Shown: positions 37,148-48,675 of the stretch, piece by piece | Position numbering within the stretch: position 1 is the first letter of the stretch | Layout of the letters: every line of letters begins with the position of its first letter | Source: Vitis vinifera | Taxonomy: Eukaryota; Streptophyta; Magnoliopsida; Vitales; Vitaceae | Direction: 5' to 3' | Length of the DNA stretch: 64,000 nucleotides | NCBI RefSeq assembly: GCF_030704535.1 | Contig: NC_081810.1 | Span: 24,032,501 to 24,096,500 of the forward strand | Notes under the pieces: model-generated | What the model saw: only the letters and a program-made list of their open reading frames with translations | Databases searched by the model: none | What the model was told of the DNA's origin: nothing | Position numbers and translations under genes: made by a program

Positions 37148-37930
37148 TAATTATCATATAAAGAATATAAAAAAGACTTATTAAAAAAAATTATAATATT
37201 GATTTTTATATTTTTATTAATTAATTAAATATATTTAAAATAAAATAATTAAAATTAATTTTTTTTTAATGATGAAGCTTAACATATTTAAATTAAATAT
37301 ATATTATCAAAGAGTATCATAATGCAGGGATGGAAGCCAAGCAACGGTTTTGATTTAATATAAATTAAGATGGATAATTAATAATTATTTATGTGGAGGA
37401 AAATTGTTCTCATGAGTCATGATTAGTTTTTTTTGACTAAATCTCACTTATCTCACTCGAGGCATCAAGAAGCCCTTCTCTGAAGTTGCCCTCCAGACGA
37501 GAGAATCCCTCAAAAGGCCATATTTTCCTCTGCCACTCTCAATCCTCGCAGGTACTAATCTAATCATGGTATTAATTTTTAATTTTTTTGCAACCCCCGT
37601 TTGATTCCCAATAAATTCCATCCCCCAGTTGATCACCGGGAAAATTCATCCTCGTTTGATTTCCGAGAAAATCCATGCAAAAACCCCAAGGAAGATAAAA
37701 AAAATTGCTTTTTTTTTTTTTTTTTTTCTCCCTGTGTTTTCTGGATCTGTTCTAGGGGTTTCTTTGCTTTTATGCCACTGTATTTAAATTTCACCAACCC
37801 TAAATCCACGATTTTTGAGCTAGGCTGAAGAACACAACCTTTGCCTGCAAATCATGATCAGATTACCAAATAGCATCTTATTTGTTTTTTTTTATTTATA
37901 AAAAATTGGACAGATTTTGTATCCCGTGGG
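36757..37930. other. intergenic between Copia and the first SDR gene
   Basis: AT-rich to 37320, with a ~52-bp (AT)n microsatellite at 37091-37142. 37450-37548 is GC-richer and ends in a good donor (CTCGCAG/GTACTA), so it could be a non-coding 5' exon; this is unsupported otherwise. 37600-37680 repeats 'cgtttgattcc(c/g)a.aaa(t/a)tccat' twice. Confidence 0.35.
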
Positions 37931-37944
37931 CTGGACTAGTAGGA

Positions 37945-38128
37945 AATATCGGGAAATTTCCAGAAATATCGGTAAAAATACCGATAAATACCGAAATATC
38001 GGTGATATTTCCGAAAATTTACCGAAATTTCTGTCGACCGTTAATCGGTGACGAATATCGTGTCGGGGCCGGCCGATAAGCGAAATTTCCGAGAAATATC
38101 GCCGAAAATTTTCGATATTTCAAACACT
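37945..38128. repeat. AATATCGG/CCGATATTT self-complementary repeat cluster
   Basis: More than ten variants of AATATCGG, CCGATA, TTTCCGAAA and GAAATTTCCG are packed into ~185 bases. They lie on both strands around a central 'gggccggccgataag', so much of the block can pair with itself. No coding sense. It sits ~110 bases upstream of the first SDR start codon. Confidence 0.7.
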
Positions 38129-38239
38129 GCACCATTCAAATATGGCTTATCCTTGGAATATTACTCTTCCAATGAAAAAGAAGTCTCACCATCATTCCAA
38201 AATTGCTTTTCTCAAAGATTCTATCCTGAGGGGGAAGCC

Positions 38240-39809
38240 ATGGTTAGCAGCTCATTGCTTTCAGCTGTTGCAAGAAGGTATGTTAACAGGATTGTTCCAT
38301 TCTGCGAGTGAATTATATTCTATACGAATCCTTGGTTCTCTTGTTTAATAATTTATTCATTCTTGATCTTTAGTAGGCAATCCAGATACTTCAGTTGAAG
38401 GAATAAAGTAAAGGTGGTGTGGGTATCTGTAGTACGGCTTAGATTTGGATAAAATTGAATTTGTTTTCATCCAGCTAGATTGATATCCATATGGATATAG
38501 TGAAAATTAGACTAAACTCTAAGGTAAACAGAATCAGAATGTAAGTGTTACATGTTTGGAACCACATGCACCGATATTTTATCAGTTTTTCCTCCCAAAC
38601 AATTGAGGTTGTTTCTGATGTGGTCAGTAGGACCTTTGCCTTCCCTAACTTTCCAAGTTATTTTTCTTCCAACAAAGTAAGGCACTGAACAGGTCTTAAA
38701 GGAAATTTTATACTCCCTGAACATTTGCTTCATAGTTTATTTTGGGAAGTTAAATCTATTTTCAATTGTATCTTCGAAGTCGGTAGTGTCCTTACATTTG
38801 AGAAAGTCTACACTAACTCAGAGGAAAAAGCAAAAATCCCAGAATTGAAAATAAGTGAGATCTCAAAAGTTTGATCTCAAAGGTTGTAATGAATCAGAAC
38901 CGTGAATTAATGGGGTAGGAAGTATTCAAATTCAAATTCAAATTAGCTCATTGAATAAAACATTTCTGCTGAGTAGATAATTATGATGACTTGTTTACAG
39001 CTACTTGGTGCTAACTTCATTGCTTGTGAATGCCTAGATTGGAAGGAAAGGTGGCTTTGATTACAGGCGGTGCTGGGGGTATTGGATCTTGTACTGCAAA
39101 GCTATTCTCTCAACATGGTGCCAAAGTCCTCATCGCTGACATTCAAGATGAAAAAGGTCACCTCATTTGCAGGGACCTCGGCCCCTCTTCTGCTTCCTTC
39201 ATCCACTGTGATGTCACTAAAGAACTGGATGTGAGCAATGCCATCGACGAGGCCGTTGCTAAGCATGGAAAGCTTGATATCATGTTCAACAATGCTGGTA
39301 TTTTAGGACCCAAAATAATTAATATATTGGACAACGATGCCGCAGAATTTGAGAATACAATGCGTGTTAATGTCTTGGGGGCATTCTTGGGCACCAAACA
39401 TGCAGCTCGTGTAATGGTACCAGCTGGCCGCGGATGCGTAATCAATTCAGCTAGCGTTTGTTCAGTGGTTGGCGGGATTTGCACACATTCCTATGTAAGT
39501 TCGAAGCATGCCATACTGGGGCTAACCAGGAACACTGCAGTAGAGCTTGGGAAGTTTGGGATTCGAGTTAATTGTGTGTCACCTTACGTAGTTCCAACTC
39601 CCATGTCAAGGAAATTCTTGAATTCAGAAGATGATGATCCCCTTGAAGATGTTTATTCTAACCTCAAAGGGGTAGCTCTTATGCCTCAAGATGTGGCAGA
39701 AGCTGTTCTTTATTTGGGAAGTGATGATTCGAAATATGTAAGTGGAAACAATCTTGTTATCGATGGTGGTGTCACCGTTGCAACACCTTTCAATATATTT
39801 GATCAATAA
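38240..39809 (+). CDS. short-chain dehydrogenase/reductase, secoisolariciresinol dehydrogenase-like (copy 1)
   Basis: Two exons, 38240-38277 and 39038-39809, give 269 residues beginning MVSSSLLSAVARR. Classical SDR marks: cofactor loop TGGAGGIG (22-29), an acidic residue after the second strand (Asp47 in ADIQD) favouring NAD, NNAG (97-100), and catalytic Ser152, Tyr165 and Lys169 (YVSSK). The family oxidises alcohols of lignans, terpenes or xanthoxin-like compounds; the exact substrate cannot be read from sequence. An internal ATG at 39030 gives a 259-residue alternative. Start at 38240 is preferred because the short exon is conserved in copy 2. The two copies share intron position, phase and some intron sequence. 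The promoter differs from copy 2 by loss of the TATA segment. Confidence 0.92.
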
Positions 39810-40155
39810 ATCTAATTTAAGTTGATCAAAGGATATGCAATGTATATGTGGTTACAAAATCAGAGTAAACCTTTTCTCATTCTTTACCCTAATCTGAGCT
39901 GTAGAGCGCTCTTTCTCTCTTGCGTTAAAAAAAGGAAAAATAAAAATAATTTTTTATTTAATTCTCTCTCTCTATATATATAATTGGATAAGGCACCCTC
40001 TCGTCAGCGATTTACTTTTATCCCAAATCCATGTATTTGATCAATAAATCTAATTTGAGTTGATGAAAGGACATGCAATTTATATTAACCAATTTTTCAT
40101 TCTTGGCCCTAATATAAGTTGTGGAGTGCTCTCTTTCTCTCTCTCTCTTTGAAAA
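39795..40155 (+). repeat. duplicated 3' end of SDR copy 1
   Basis: The stretch from TATTTGATCAATAAATCTAA (39795, spanning the stop codon) to about 39925 is repeated from 40034 to ~40150, at a period of 239 bases. The second copy holds the terminal codons and UTR only. Both end in CT-rich microsatellite-like sequence. Confidence 0.8.
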
Positions 40156-40816
40156 ATAACTTTTTTATTTGATGTATTAAAAAGGAGAAAAATAAAAATA
40201 AATAAATAATTAAAACAATTTTTTAATTTTATATGTATATATAGGATGGGTCATCTATGAAGTGTTTTGAGGTCATCATGCTCATCTATTCCAGTAAGGA
40301 CTCCTAGGGTAGAGGATTCTTGGGGGTCTATGGATTTCCTAGACACATATTTCAAAATTGAACTCATTTTAAGTTCTTAATCTAGAACCTATTTATAGAT
40401 TTACAAACCTCAATGAGTAATCATCTAGTGTTCATCTCAATGTATCTCCATGACCTTCATCATCAATTTTCTGCCATTCCAGGATTATAACTCAACCTCA
40501 TTCCATAAAATTCTCTTAGGAATGATGAAGTTGGACTTATGCAGTGTGTTTGAGTGGAAGAGTATAGTTTCTCTGTTAGGATTGGTGCATAATGCTCCAT
40601 ATCCTACATTGGTGGTCATGCTTTTGTAAGAAAATCTTATGATAATGGAATCTGGACTGTTTCCTTCCTTGACTTAAATCCATGGGTCTTAACATGGAGA
40701 ATAACTGAATCGAGGATGTCGACATCTCTTAATTTTACTATGAAATTAGGGAAACATTGGAAGTAAGCAGGACGATCATTTAATCCTGCTTGAATTGCTC
40801 AAATAATAGAATCTCA
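40156..40816. other. intergenic, nothing recognised
   Basis: Moderately AT-rich sequence with no supported frame, between the duplicated SDR 3' end and the pararetrovirus-derived block. It may already belong to the viral relic's non-coding part. Confidence 0.3.
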
Positions 40817-41634
40817 TGCACCATCTAGGACAAGGTAATATGTAATGAAAGGATAAATGATGCAAAAACTCAAAATAAATTAAGAGAAATTGGAAATAAA
40901 CACAAAGATATTAAATCATGAAGATATTTAAAATAAAATGGATTAGATATCCTATTCCAAATAAGAAAGACCTTTCCCAAAGGTTAGCTAAGTCTAAGAT
41001 ATTCTCTAAGTTCGACATGAAATCAAGATTTTGGCAAATCCAGATTGTTGAGAAAGATAGATATAAGATATCCTTTGTTGTACCCTTTGGACATTATAAG
41101 GGGAACGTAATGTCGTTTGGACTTAAGGATGCCCCTTCAAGAAATTTATAAGAAAAGAACCTTTAATTTTTTCTCATATTACACCATTAAGACACTTAAA
41201 CAAACCATAAGCTTAGAGTAGAATGATCAAGTTACCCAATTTCCTTTCTTTTGGCTCTGATACCATGCACCACCCTAGGACTATTACAACTCCAACTCTG
41301 TTGGGCTCTAAACCTGGCTATCCATACAACCATAGAGATGGAGAAATGTCAAGAGAAGCGAAAAGTACCTACTAGAGTCTTAGGTAACACACATAACAAG
41401 CATTGTTGTTTCCAGTGGGCGGAGAGCCCCACTTCGCTCTAATGACCTCTAGGTCATGGGTAAGAGTTCCCACAGGTGTCATGCCTAAACCTCTTTAGGT
41501 TGAGGGCTTTGATACCATGCACCACCCAAGGCGAGGTAATATGAAATGAAATGATAAATTATGCAAAAACTCAAAATAAGTTAAGAGAAATTGGAAATAA
41601 ACACAGAGATATTAAATCATGAAGAAATTTAAAT
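40817..41634. repeat. ~115-bp direct repeats flanking a viral reverse transcriptase scrap
   Basis: 40817-40931 and 41516-41634 are near-identical direct copies ('atgcaccatct/accca', then 'caaaaactcaaaataa', 'gagaaattggaaataaacac' and 'gatattaaatcatgaag'). Between them lie the plus-strand RT fragment and a third 'catgcaccaccctagg' word at 41265. The arrangement suggests rearranged or concatenated copies of the same viral non-coding region. Confidence 0.75.
40918..41150 (+). pseudogene. endogenous pararetrovirus reverse transcriptase fragment, plus strand
   Basis: An open stretch carries caulimovirid-type RT motifs: IRYPIPNKKDL, then IFSKFDMKSRFWQIQI, then VVPFGHYKGNVMSFGLKDAP. It is inverted relative to the larger viral block at 41254-46250 and ends abruptly. 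It lacks the catalytic IDD region, so it is a dead fragment. Confidence 0.75.
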
Positions 41635-44600
41635 AAGGGACTTAAAACTTGAAATTCATATATTACATAAACTTGAAAATATACATATTAAGGAGAGATA
41701 ACTTGTAATGGATAGGAAAGACAAGGAAGAAGAAAAGAAAGCTTGAACTTGTAGGCTTACATTTTGAGAGAAAAAGAAGAGAGAATTGAGAACTTAAGGT
41801 GGAGGTTTAGAGATGGAAAATTAGTGATGCTTACAATTAAGGATTGAGCTTCCTTAAATAGGTAAAATAATAATCTTAAACAGTATAAAGCAATTAATGA
41901 GTCACTGTTGACTTTCCGACTTCTGGCATGAATAGTAAGCACCCGTGATAGTGAATAGTGAACAGTAAAAATGACTTTTACTATGGCACTTTTGAATTTT
42001 GACTTTTGACTTTTGACTGTAGCACTTTTGACATTTGTGGTCGAATCTTTGCTTTATTACTATGCACTTTCTAACTAATTTGACTAGAATCTTAATTGTA
42101 GCATCACATGTTGGGAGACCAATATGCTTTTAGTGCAACTTGACTTAAAGTTGTTGATGAAGAATCTTGGGCTGACAACTTACTCATTGCAATCTTGACA
42201 TAATACTTGCTTTCAATGATGTGACAACTTAATTAACTTGATCTTTGGATGGGAAAGAGGATGCCTTCACAATCATCTCCATTATCTGCGAGATAGTTAG
42301 AAGGAATCATTTGATTCAGCACCACCGTCATCTTGAGAAAAACTTGAGTTGCTCATTTCTAGGATTTTATGGAATTCTTGAGGAGTCTTGGCTGCAGCAA
42401 GCATAGCTTGAAGTTGCTTCTTCTTAATAAGAAAATGGGACATGTCATCAGATGTTGAAGCTTGTGATGGATGCTTAAGAAAATATTATTGGACGGTCTG
42501 CACAAAAACATTATTTTTTAAAGCATCCCACCACTTAGTCTTAAAAGATTTTCCAAGAGATGGAAAAATTGTAGATTCATTTTCCATTATGATATAGTCC
42601 CACTGGACTATCCAAGCAAGGGAAAATTCACTAAAAAAGATTAAAACATGGAAGAAATCTGAAAGGTCTTTAGGGGTAGCAAAGGATTTCTTAAATAATT
42701 CCAACCATCATGAATAGGTTTTAGGAGAATCTTAATAGTAGCGCCAAAATAAATCCACCAATTGTGGAACTATGAAGAAAAAGAAAGTTGGTGTTTGGAC
42801 TAGAAATAGAACATCCATGAATGATGGAAATCCTTATTTTGGATGAGAAAAACATTAAACCAGACTCTCTAGTAATCCCAATAGTTTATAAAATCTTGGT
42901 CTTAAAAGTTTGGAAAATTCCCTCAAGAGATTAGGGTTTCCACTCTCATTGCTTAACTGTGAGAATCTTGTAAATATGGCAAGTAGAGTATGTCAACTCT
43001 AAGTTGCTAAACTTATCCAAATTATGTTTTATTTTAATAAAACCAATATCCACAAGGATTTGTTCATAAAATTCCCTTGTTTTTAAAAGATCACTAGAGG
43101 AATAATGAAAATTTTCATGAAAAACATTTGTGGCTATTTCTCTAGGATTTACATTAAAAAACTCTTTCTTAATAACCATAATGGGTTGAATGAGATCCTT
43201 ATGCCAATAATGTGATTTTAAAGGAAGTGGTGTGGGGTTGACAACCACCACAACTTGTTTTCTTGAAAAAGAGGAACTTGAAGCCTATTTCTCATGAGAC
43301 GGACTTGCTTATGAGACCTAAAATTTCTAGGAGATGTGTGGCCTTAATGGGTTTTGAATTATCCAAAGATTCATAATAAAGAGACATCATTTTATTGGAA
43401 ATGGTTGGAATAGGGCCACAGGAAGAAGAAATAGAAAAAGGACAATGCCTTATTTCTTTTTCCTCTTGTTCAACTTGTTGACTCCTAAAGGAGTTTTTTA
43501 GGAGATAAAACTTGATTGTTCTTGGAGGATTGAGATTTTGGTGGTTTAGTAGAAAACTTAAAGGATTGGTTAGCCTTTTTAGGGACCATGATCCTGTGAA
43601 TCCTACAAAATTCATGAGTTAGGAAATCAGGAATCGAATTATTTTCTCCTTTGATATACTCAATTTGGAAATCAAAATTACTTAAAATAGCTTGCCATCT
43701 TGCAAGAATATGCTTAGAAGCTATATTTTTAACATTCTTTTGCAAAACTAATTTTGTTGATTAGTAATAAACTCTTAACAAAAATTCTTGATTTAAAATA
43801 TCATCTCGAAATTTTGAAATGTATAAAACAGTACTTAAAATCTCTTTTTTGATGGTACTATAGTTAAGTTGGGCTTTATTCCAAGTTCTTGAATTAAACC
43901 TAACCAGTCTTTCTTAATTACCATCATTTTGCTTAAGAATCCCACCATAACCTATATCTGAAGCATCTGTCTAAACAATTTTAAAGGCTTTAGGGTCAAC
44001 TAAGGCTAGACATGGCAGAGTCTTAACACTAGACTTAATAATTCTAACAAGTTTAGTGTGTTTCTCATTCCATGGAACATGGTTTTTCTTAAGTCTGTGT
44101 CTTAATAGGGCACATAACTAACTTATATCCTTAAGGAATTCTAACACATAATTTAGGCTTCTTAAGAAATGTTGCAATTGTTTCTTATCCTTAATCTCAT
44201 CAGGAAACTTATGGGCAAATTGGATTGACTTTTGAATAGGAGTTATGGTTCCTTGGTAAATATGATGACCTAAGAATCTTATCTTAGTCTGAAAAAGATT
44301 GATATTAGGAAGTTAAACTTAAACCATTTTCCTTAACGATCTGGATGAACCAATTGAGATGTTTCTAGTGTTTTCCAACAGAAGTAGAATACACCAAAAC
44401 ATCATCAATGTGAACGATGATGAAATTTGAAAATGGATTAAACATTTCATTCATAATGTTCTAGAATTTTGAAGAGACATTTTGAAGTCTAAAGGGAGTT
44501 ATGTTCCATTCATAATGTCCAAAGGGTACAACAAAGGTTGTCATACATCTATCTTTCTTAGCAATTTGGATTTGCCAAAATCCTGATTTCATGTCAAACT

Positions 44601-46250
44601 TAGAGAATATATTGGACTTAACTAACCTCTAGAAAAGGTCTTTCTTATTTGGAATAGGATATCTAATCCATATTAAAGAATCATTAAACGACTTGTAATT
44701 GATTACAAACCTTGGTGTTCCTTTTTCTAGTTATGTTGTTTGTTTGTTTGTTGTTGTTTTTTTTTTTTAAAAAAAAAACATAGAAGGTTGAACAAATCCA
44801 AGGGAACTTAGATTTCCTTATCAAATTCTTATCAACAAGATCTTGAATCTCATTTTCACAATATGTTAACAATTCTTTATTCATCTGAATTACTCTTGCT
44901 TTAATGGGAATGTTTTTCTCATTAAATCCTAGGTCATAAGGTAATTCTACCTCATACTACTTCCTATGCCAAAATGCATTAAGAATGTTTGAGCAAAATT
45001 CATTGGTTATTCTTTTCTTAAATCTTTCTATGACATCTTGAGTTTTCTTGACTTCCAATTGGTCTTCAATTTTCTTAGAATTGATTTCTTGACTTAATGA
45101 ATTAATATGATTTTCTTTGGCCTCAATAGCTTGATCTCTTGACTCGTTTATATTTCTTTCATTAGGCGGATTAGCAAGCTCAAAGAGAATTTCTTCATCT
45201 AGGAGTTTTGTTCCTTGATTGTCTACTCTAATAAGATAGATAGTGTTTCAAAAAGGTACTCCAAGGATTACTTTTTCCTTTAAATCTCGAACCAAGATTA
45301 AGGTTTGCCTAATACATATCCCTTGATTACAAATATGTGCATTGTAAAATTTTTAATTAATCTTAAGTCTTGTACCACTAGCTCTAAAAAGGACTTAATT
45401 AGTCTTTTCATAGAATCTTGTTGGTATTAAGTCTTCTTGAATGCAATTCATAGATGCTCCTGAATCAATCAAGGCAATGGTATTAATAACAAACTTATCC
45501 TTGATTACAATGGTTAAAAAGACTTCTCACTTTTAGAAAATAACCTTATTTATTGTATTTAAGTATGAATCTATCACTTCTTCATTAGCTTTGGAAGATT
45601 CTGGGATCTCATCTTGAATTTCTTGGTTACTTAAAATCTTATTGATATGATCTTGGAGGTCTATTAAACCTAAGGTTGTGAACTGTCTTAATTCCTGTAC
45701 TTCTGTCTTATATTGTCTTATTTCTTCTTGAAGATCCTTAATGGTTATATCTTTGGGCGATTTCTTATCAAATCTTGTTAAGATTTCATTTAGATTATTA
45801 GTGCTTACTGTTTTTTTTTTTTTTTTTTTTTGTCTTGCGTACACATTTCTTAAAGACCTTATAAAGTTCTTGATTGACTAAAGAATCATCTATTTTCTTC
45901 AATAAATCTAGAATTAACTCCTACTCCTAACTTATGTCATTTATAGTATTAGGTTGGGAATCACAACTGCCCTTAATGCATTCTTCTTGATCACTTGATG
46001 TTTGACTTGAAGTTTCTGTAGTGTCTTGAAGTTGGTTTATGTCATCTTGATTATTTGACTTAATCATAGATTCAGACTTTGAGGTGTTTAACATTAGTTC
46101 ACATATCATGTCTTTTAACTTATTTGAGATATTTAAATTATTGATTTTCTTATTAACCATACAATATTTCTTAAAGTGTCCTACTTTTCTACACCTAAAA
46201 TAAATTGTTTTGGAGTGTGAAGGGGTTTATATCTTTCCATGAGATTCTCT
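41254..46250 (-). pseudogene. endogenous pararetrovirus relic (petuvirus/florendovirus-like)
   Basis: On the minus strand, in caulimovirid order: a capsid-type zinc knuckle (CRKVGHFKKYC, ~46190-46150); a Gln/Glu-rich probable coiled-coil (45840-45540); protease (IDSGASMNC, ~45470); reverse transcriptase start (~44880) and palm (HIDDVLVYS, ~44385); RNase H (TDASDIGYGG at ~43970; ARWQAILSNFDFQIEYIKG at ~43690); and a distal frame down to ~42480. Then come a TATA-like box (41852-41862) and a leader running to a tRNA-Met primer site on the minus strand (41254-41268, and a weaker one at ~41508). Many stops and frame shifts break every region and no movement-protein segment was found. It cannot produce virus by itself. 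The left end is rearranged and the right end meets a TRIM element. Confidence 0.8.
41852..42032 (-). promoter_or_regulatory. TATA box and W-box cluster of the pararetrovirus relic
   Basis: Read on the minus strand, CTATTTAAGG at 41862-41852 looks like a TATA box, followed by a pyrimidine-rich leader. Upstream lie four TTGACT words (41908, 41999, 42006 and 42013) and one TTGACA (42028). Three of them form a perfect 7-base-period run. TTGAC(C/T) is the WRKY-binding W-box. Promoter identity is inferred from position between the polyprotein end and the primer site. Confidence 0.5.
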
Positions 46251-46328
46251 ATTCAAATAGACAAACACCCCTTTACAAGGCCAAACAAACCTCCCAGATA
46301 GGGGTCGATGATTAACTCTAATACCATT

Positions 46329-46477
46329 TGTAATCACTCAGATCCAATTGTGTAGATATTGTCCAGTCTAGGTTTAAAGGAGCTCTCACGACTTTAAAAT
46401 ATGTCATCATAATTAAGATGAGTCTATACTTATATAGCATTAAGAACTTTCTCCTCTATCCAATGTGAAATATCATA
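46329..46477 (-). repeat. TRIM LTR A
   Basis: ~149 bp, TGTAATCACTC...; related along its length to LTRs B and C (shared 'tgtagatattgtcc', 'acgactttaaaa', 'ctatacttatata', 'actttctcc'). On the minus strand it is followed by AAATGGTATTAGAG, a decayed tRNA-Met primer site (46317-46328). Confidence 0.75.
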
Positions 46478-46584
46478 AAAAAAATTGTAACGACTCACAT
46501 CTAACCGTGTAGATATTGTCTACTTTGGGCCCAAAGGAGTCTTCATGACTTTAAAATGTTTCTACATAGTTAAGAGGAACTTAT

Positions 46585-47181
46585 TGTAACGCCCATGCAT
46601 TTTCTTTTAAGGGTAATTTAGGAAATTGTTATTAATAATTTAATTAATTGATTAATTAATTTAATAAAGTGGAAGAGGGGTAAAAGTGTAATTTTACAAA
46701 TAAAAACCCTAGGTATAAATTAGAAATTTTATTCTTTCCCTTCTTTTCTGAATAGAGTTCCTGTTCGCAGAATTCTAGAGAACGTAAGGTTGGAGTCAGA
46801 TTTCAGGGTTGAAGAACAGATCTCTATAGGTAAGTTTCTAACCCCTAGATTATTATTTTAGATTCATTAGTTAATTTCAAGCATTAGATATATTTTTTGG
46901 AAAACCCCAAATCTAGATTAGGGTTAGATTATTTTTTTTAATTCGTTTTAATATCAAACAGTGAAAATCTAAGATTTTGATTTTATTATTGGAATTTGGG
47001 AGATATTAAGTTTTATTAGATGAAAAAAAAAATTTCTTGGAAGGTTTCGATTTTAGGTTAGGGTTAATTTTATTATAAAAAAATAAAAATAAAAATAAAG
47101 GGCGTACGTGCACTGTGCTACTGGAAGCATGGAACAAAAAAAAAAAAAAAAAAGGAGAAAAAAGGCGTGTGCCGGAAGCCC

Positions 47182-47226
<45 letters not shown>

Positions 47227-48672
47227 AAAAGCAAAAGGGGCGTGTGCCCGGAAGCTCTTTTATATATATATATATATATATGTATATAATGGATCATGAG
47301 GGCAATGAAAAAAAAAAAAAAAATTTTGCTTTTTTTTTTTGGTTTGGTGTACCCGAGACATCTAGTGACTTTTGAATTGGTTAATTAAAATAATAATGTT
47401 TAGTTTTAGATTAATAAATAAGATAATAGTAATAATAGATTTAGCAAAATATATATATATATATATAGAATTTTATAATGACATAAAATTGTAATTTAAT
47501 TAAATTAGTAATGTGTTATTAGAAACAAATTGGGAATTTATTAGTTTTTTTAAATAAGGAATAGATTAGTTAAATTATAAATAAATAGTAATAATTGTTT
47601 CTCTTATGTTATATTAGGTGAAGAGTAGATTATATTTTTTCAGAATTATTCTTCTCCCAAGCTTTCAAGGACTTCTTTTGAGGTAAGGGAAGTTAATGCA
47701 ATATTTATAAAATTAAATTATTTTATATGTTATTTTGAATTGTGGAAAAGAAAATGATATTTTGTTACCATGCATGGATCAAATTGTTTTGCACTAAATA
47801 TTATGTTGGAATATTTTGTTTTATTTATGATACAAAATATGGAGATATTATGTTGTGTAAATTTGAATACTTGAACAAAAACATCACTCTGGTTTATTTG
47901 ACCCTTGTCAACGGGATATAATAGTTGACTATTCGGCCCTGTCAACGGGATATAATAGTTGACCTTTACATTTCATGATGGGAATGTAATTGATTTGGAC
48001 CCCAGCCTCTAGGGGTTTGGTTAGAGGTTACTAGTACTAGTAGTGTTTGGTTCCGTCCACCAGGAACAATTTGAGGCTAGCCACCCATTTGAAAAGTCCC
48101 ACCTAACTGGGCATTTGATATTTGATAACCAAAGTAATGAAAAATTGAATGGATTTGATTGAGTCTGATGTGAAAGTGTTTGAATTTGATATAAAATTGG
48201 TTGGTTGAATTTTGAATATATTGGTATTTTTGGAACTCTGATATTTGATGAGAAAAAAAAAAATTGATATCTCCTATTTGAAATGAAAATATTTGATCCA
48301 TGAATTGCATTAATAATCCTTATTGGGCTGTGAGCTCATTCCCAATTGTTGAAAATTTTTCAAGTACTCTTAGTTCGGGTGAGGAGTGATGACTAGGCTG
48401 AGGAATGGTCATCATTAGGATTTGACTTAGGATTTTATGTTGGATTTTGTTTAACTATTAGTTATGTTCATTTGGATCTTTTGGTATTTGGAAGTTATTT
48501 GGAAATTGAATTTTGAGGATTTTAGATTTTGTTCCGCTACTCTGAATAGGTATTTGGTAATTGGTAACATCCAGTTACAATATGATTGTTTGGGTCAGAT
48601 TATACTTTAAGCCTTCGGGTTTGAGGTGTGAAATGACCGTCACGCCCTTGGAGTGGGTCTTGGGGCATGACA
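46585..48672 (+). repeat. 5' LTR of the Gypsy element
   Basis: 2088 bp. It contains a TATA-like GGTATAAATTAG (~46711), a consensus donor TATAG/GTAAGT at 46829/46830, (AT)n runs at ~47188-47223 and ~47262-47290, long A and T tracts, and two 23-bp GTCAAC...GTTGAC palindromes (47907-47929 and 47941-47963). Confidence 0.95.
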
Positions 48673-48675
48673 GAG

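Noticed and set aside
41254-41268. Could GGCTCTGATACCA be part of a tRNA gene?
   Set aside because: It is the reverse complement of a tRNA-Met primer site and has no surrounding cloverleaf, so it is read as the viral primer site.
43292-43615. 107-codon minus-strand frame as an independent gene
   Set aside because: It lies in the distal part of the pararetrovirus polyprotein and overlaps the RNase H end. It is a surviving piece of a broken viral frame.
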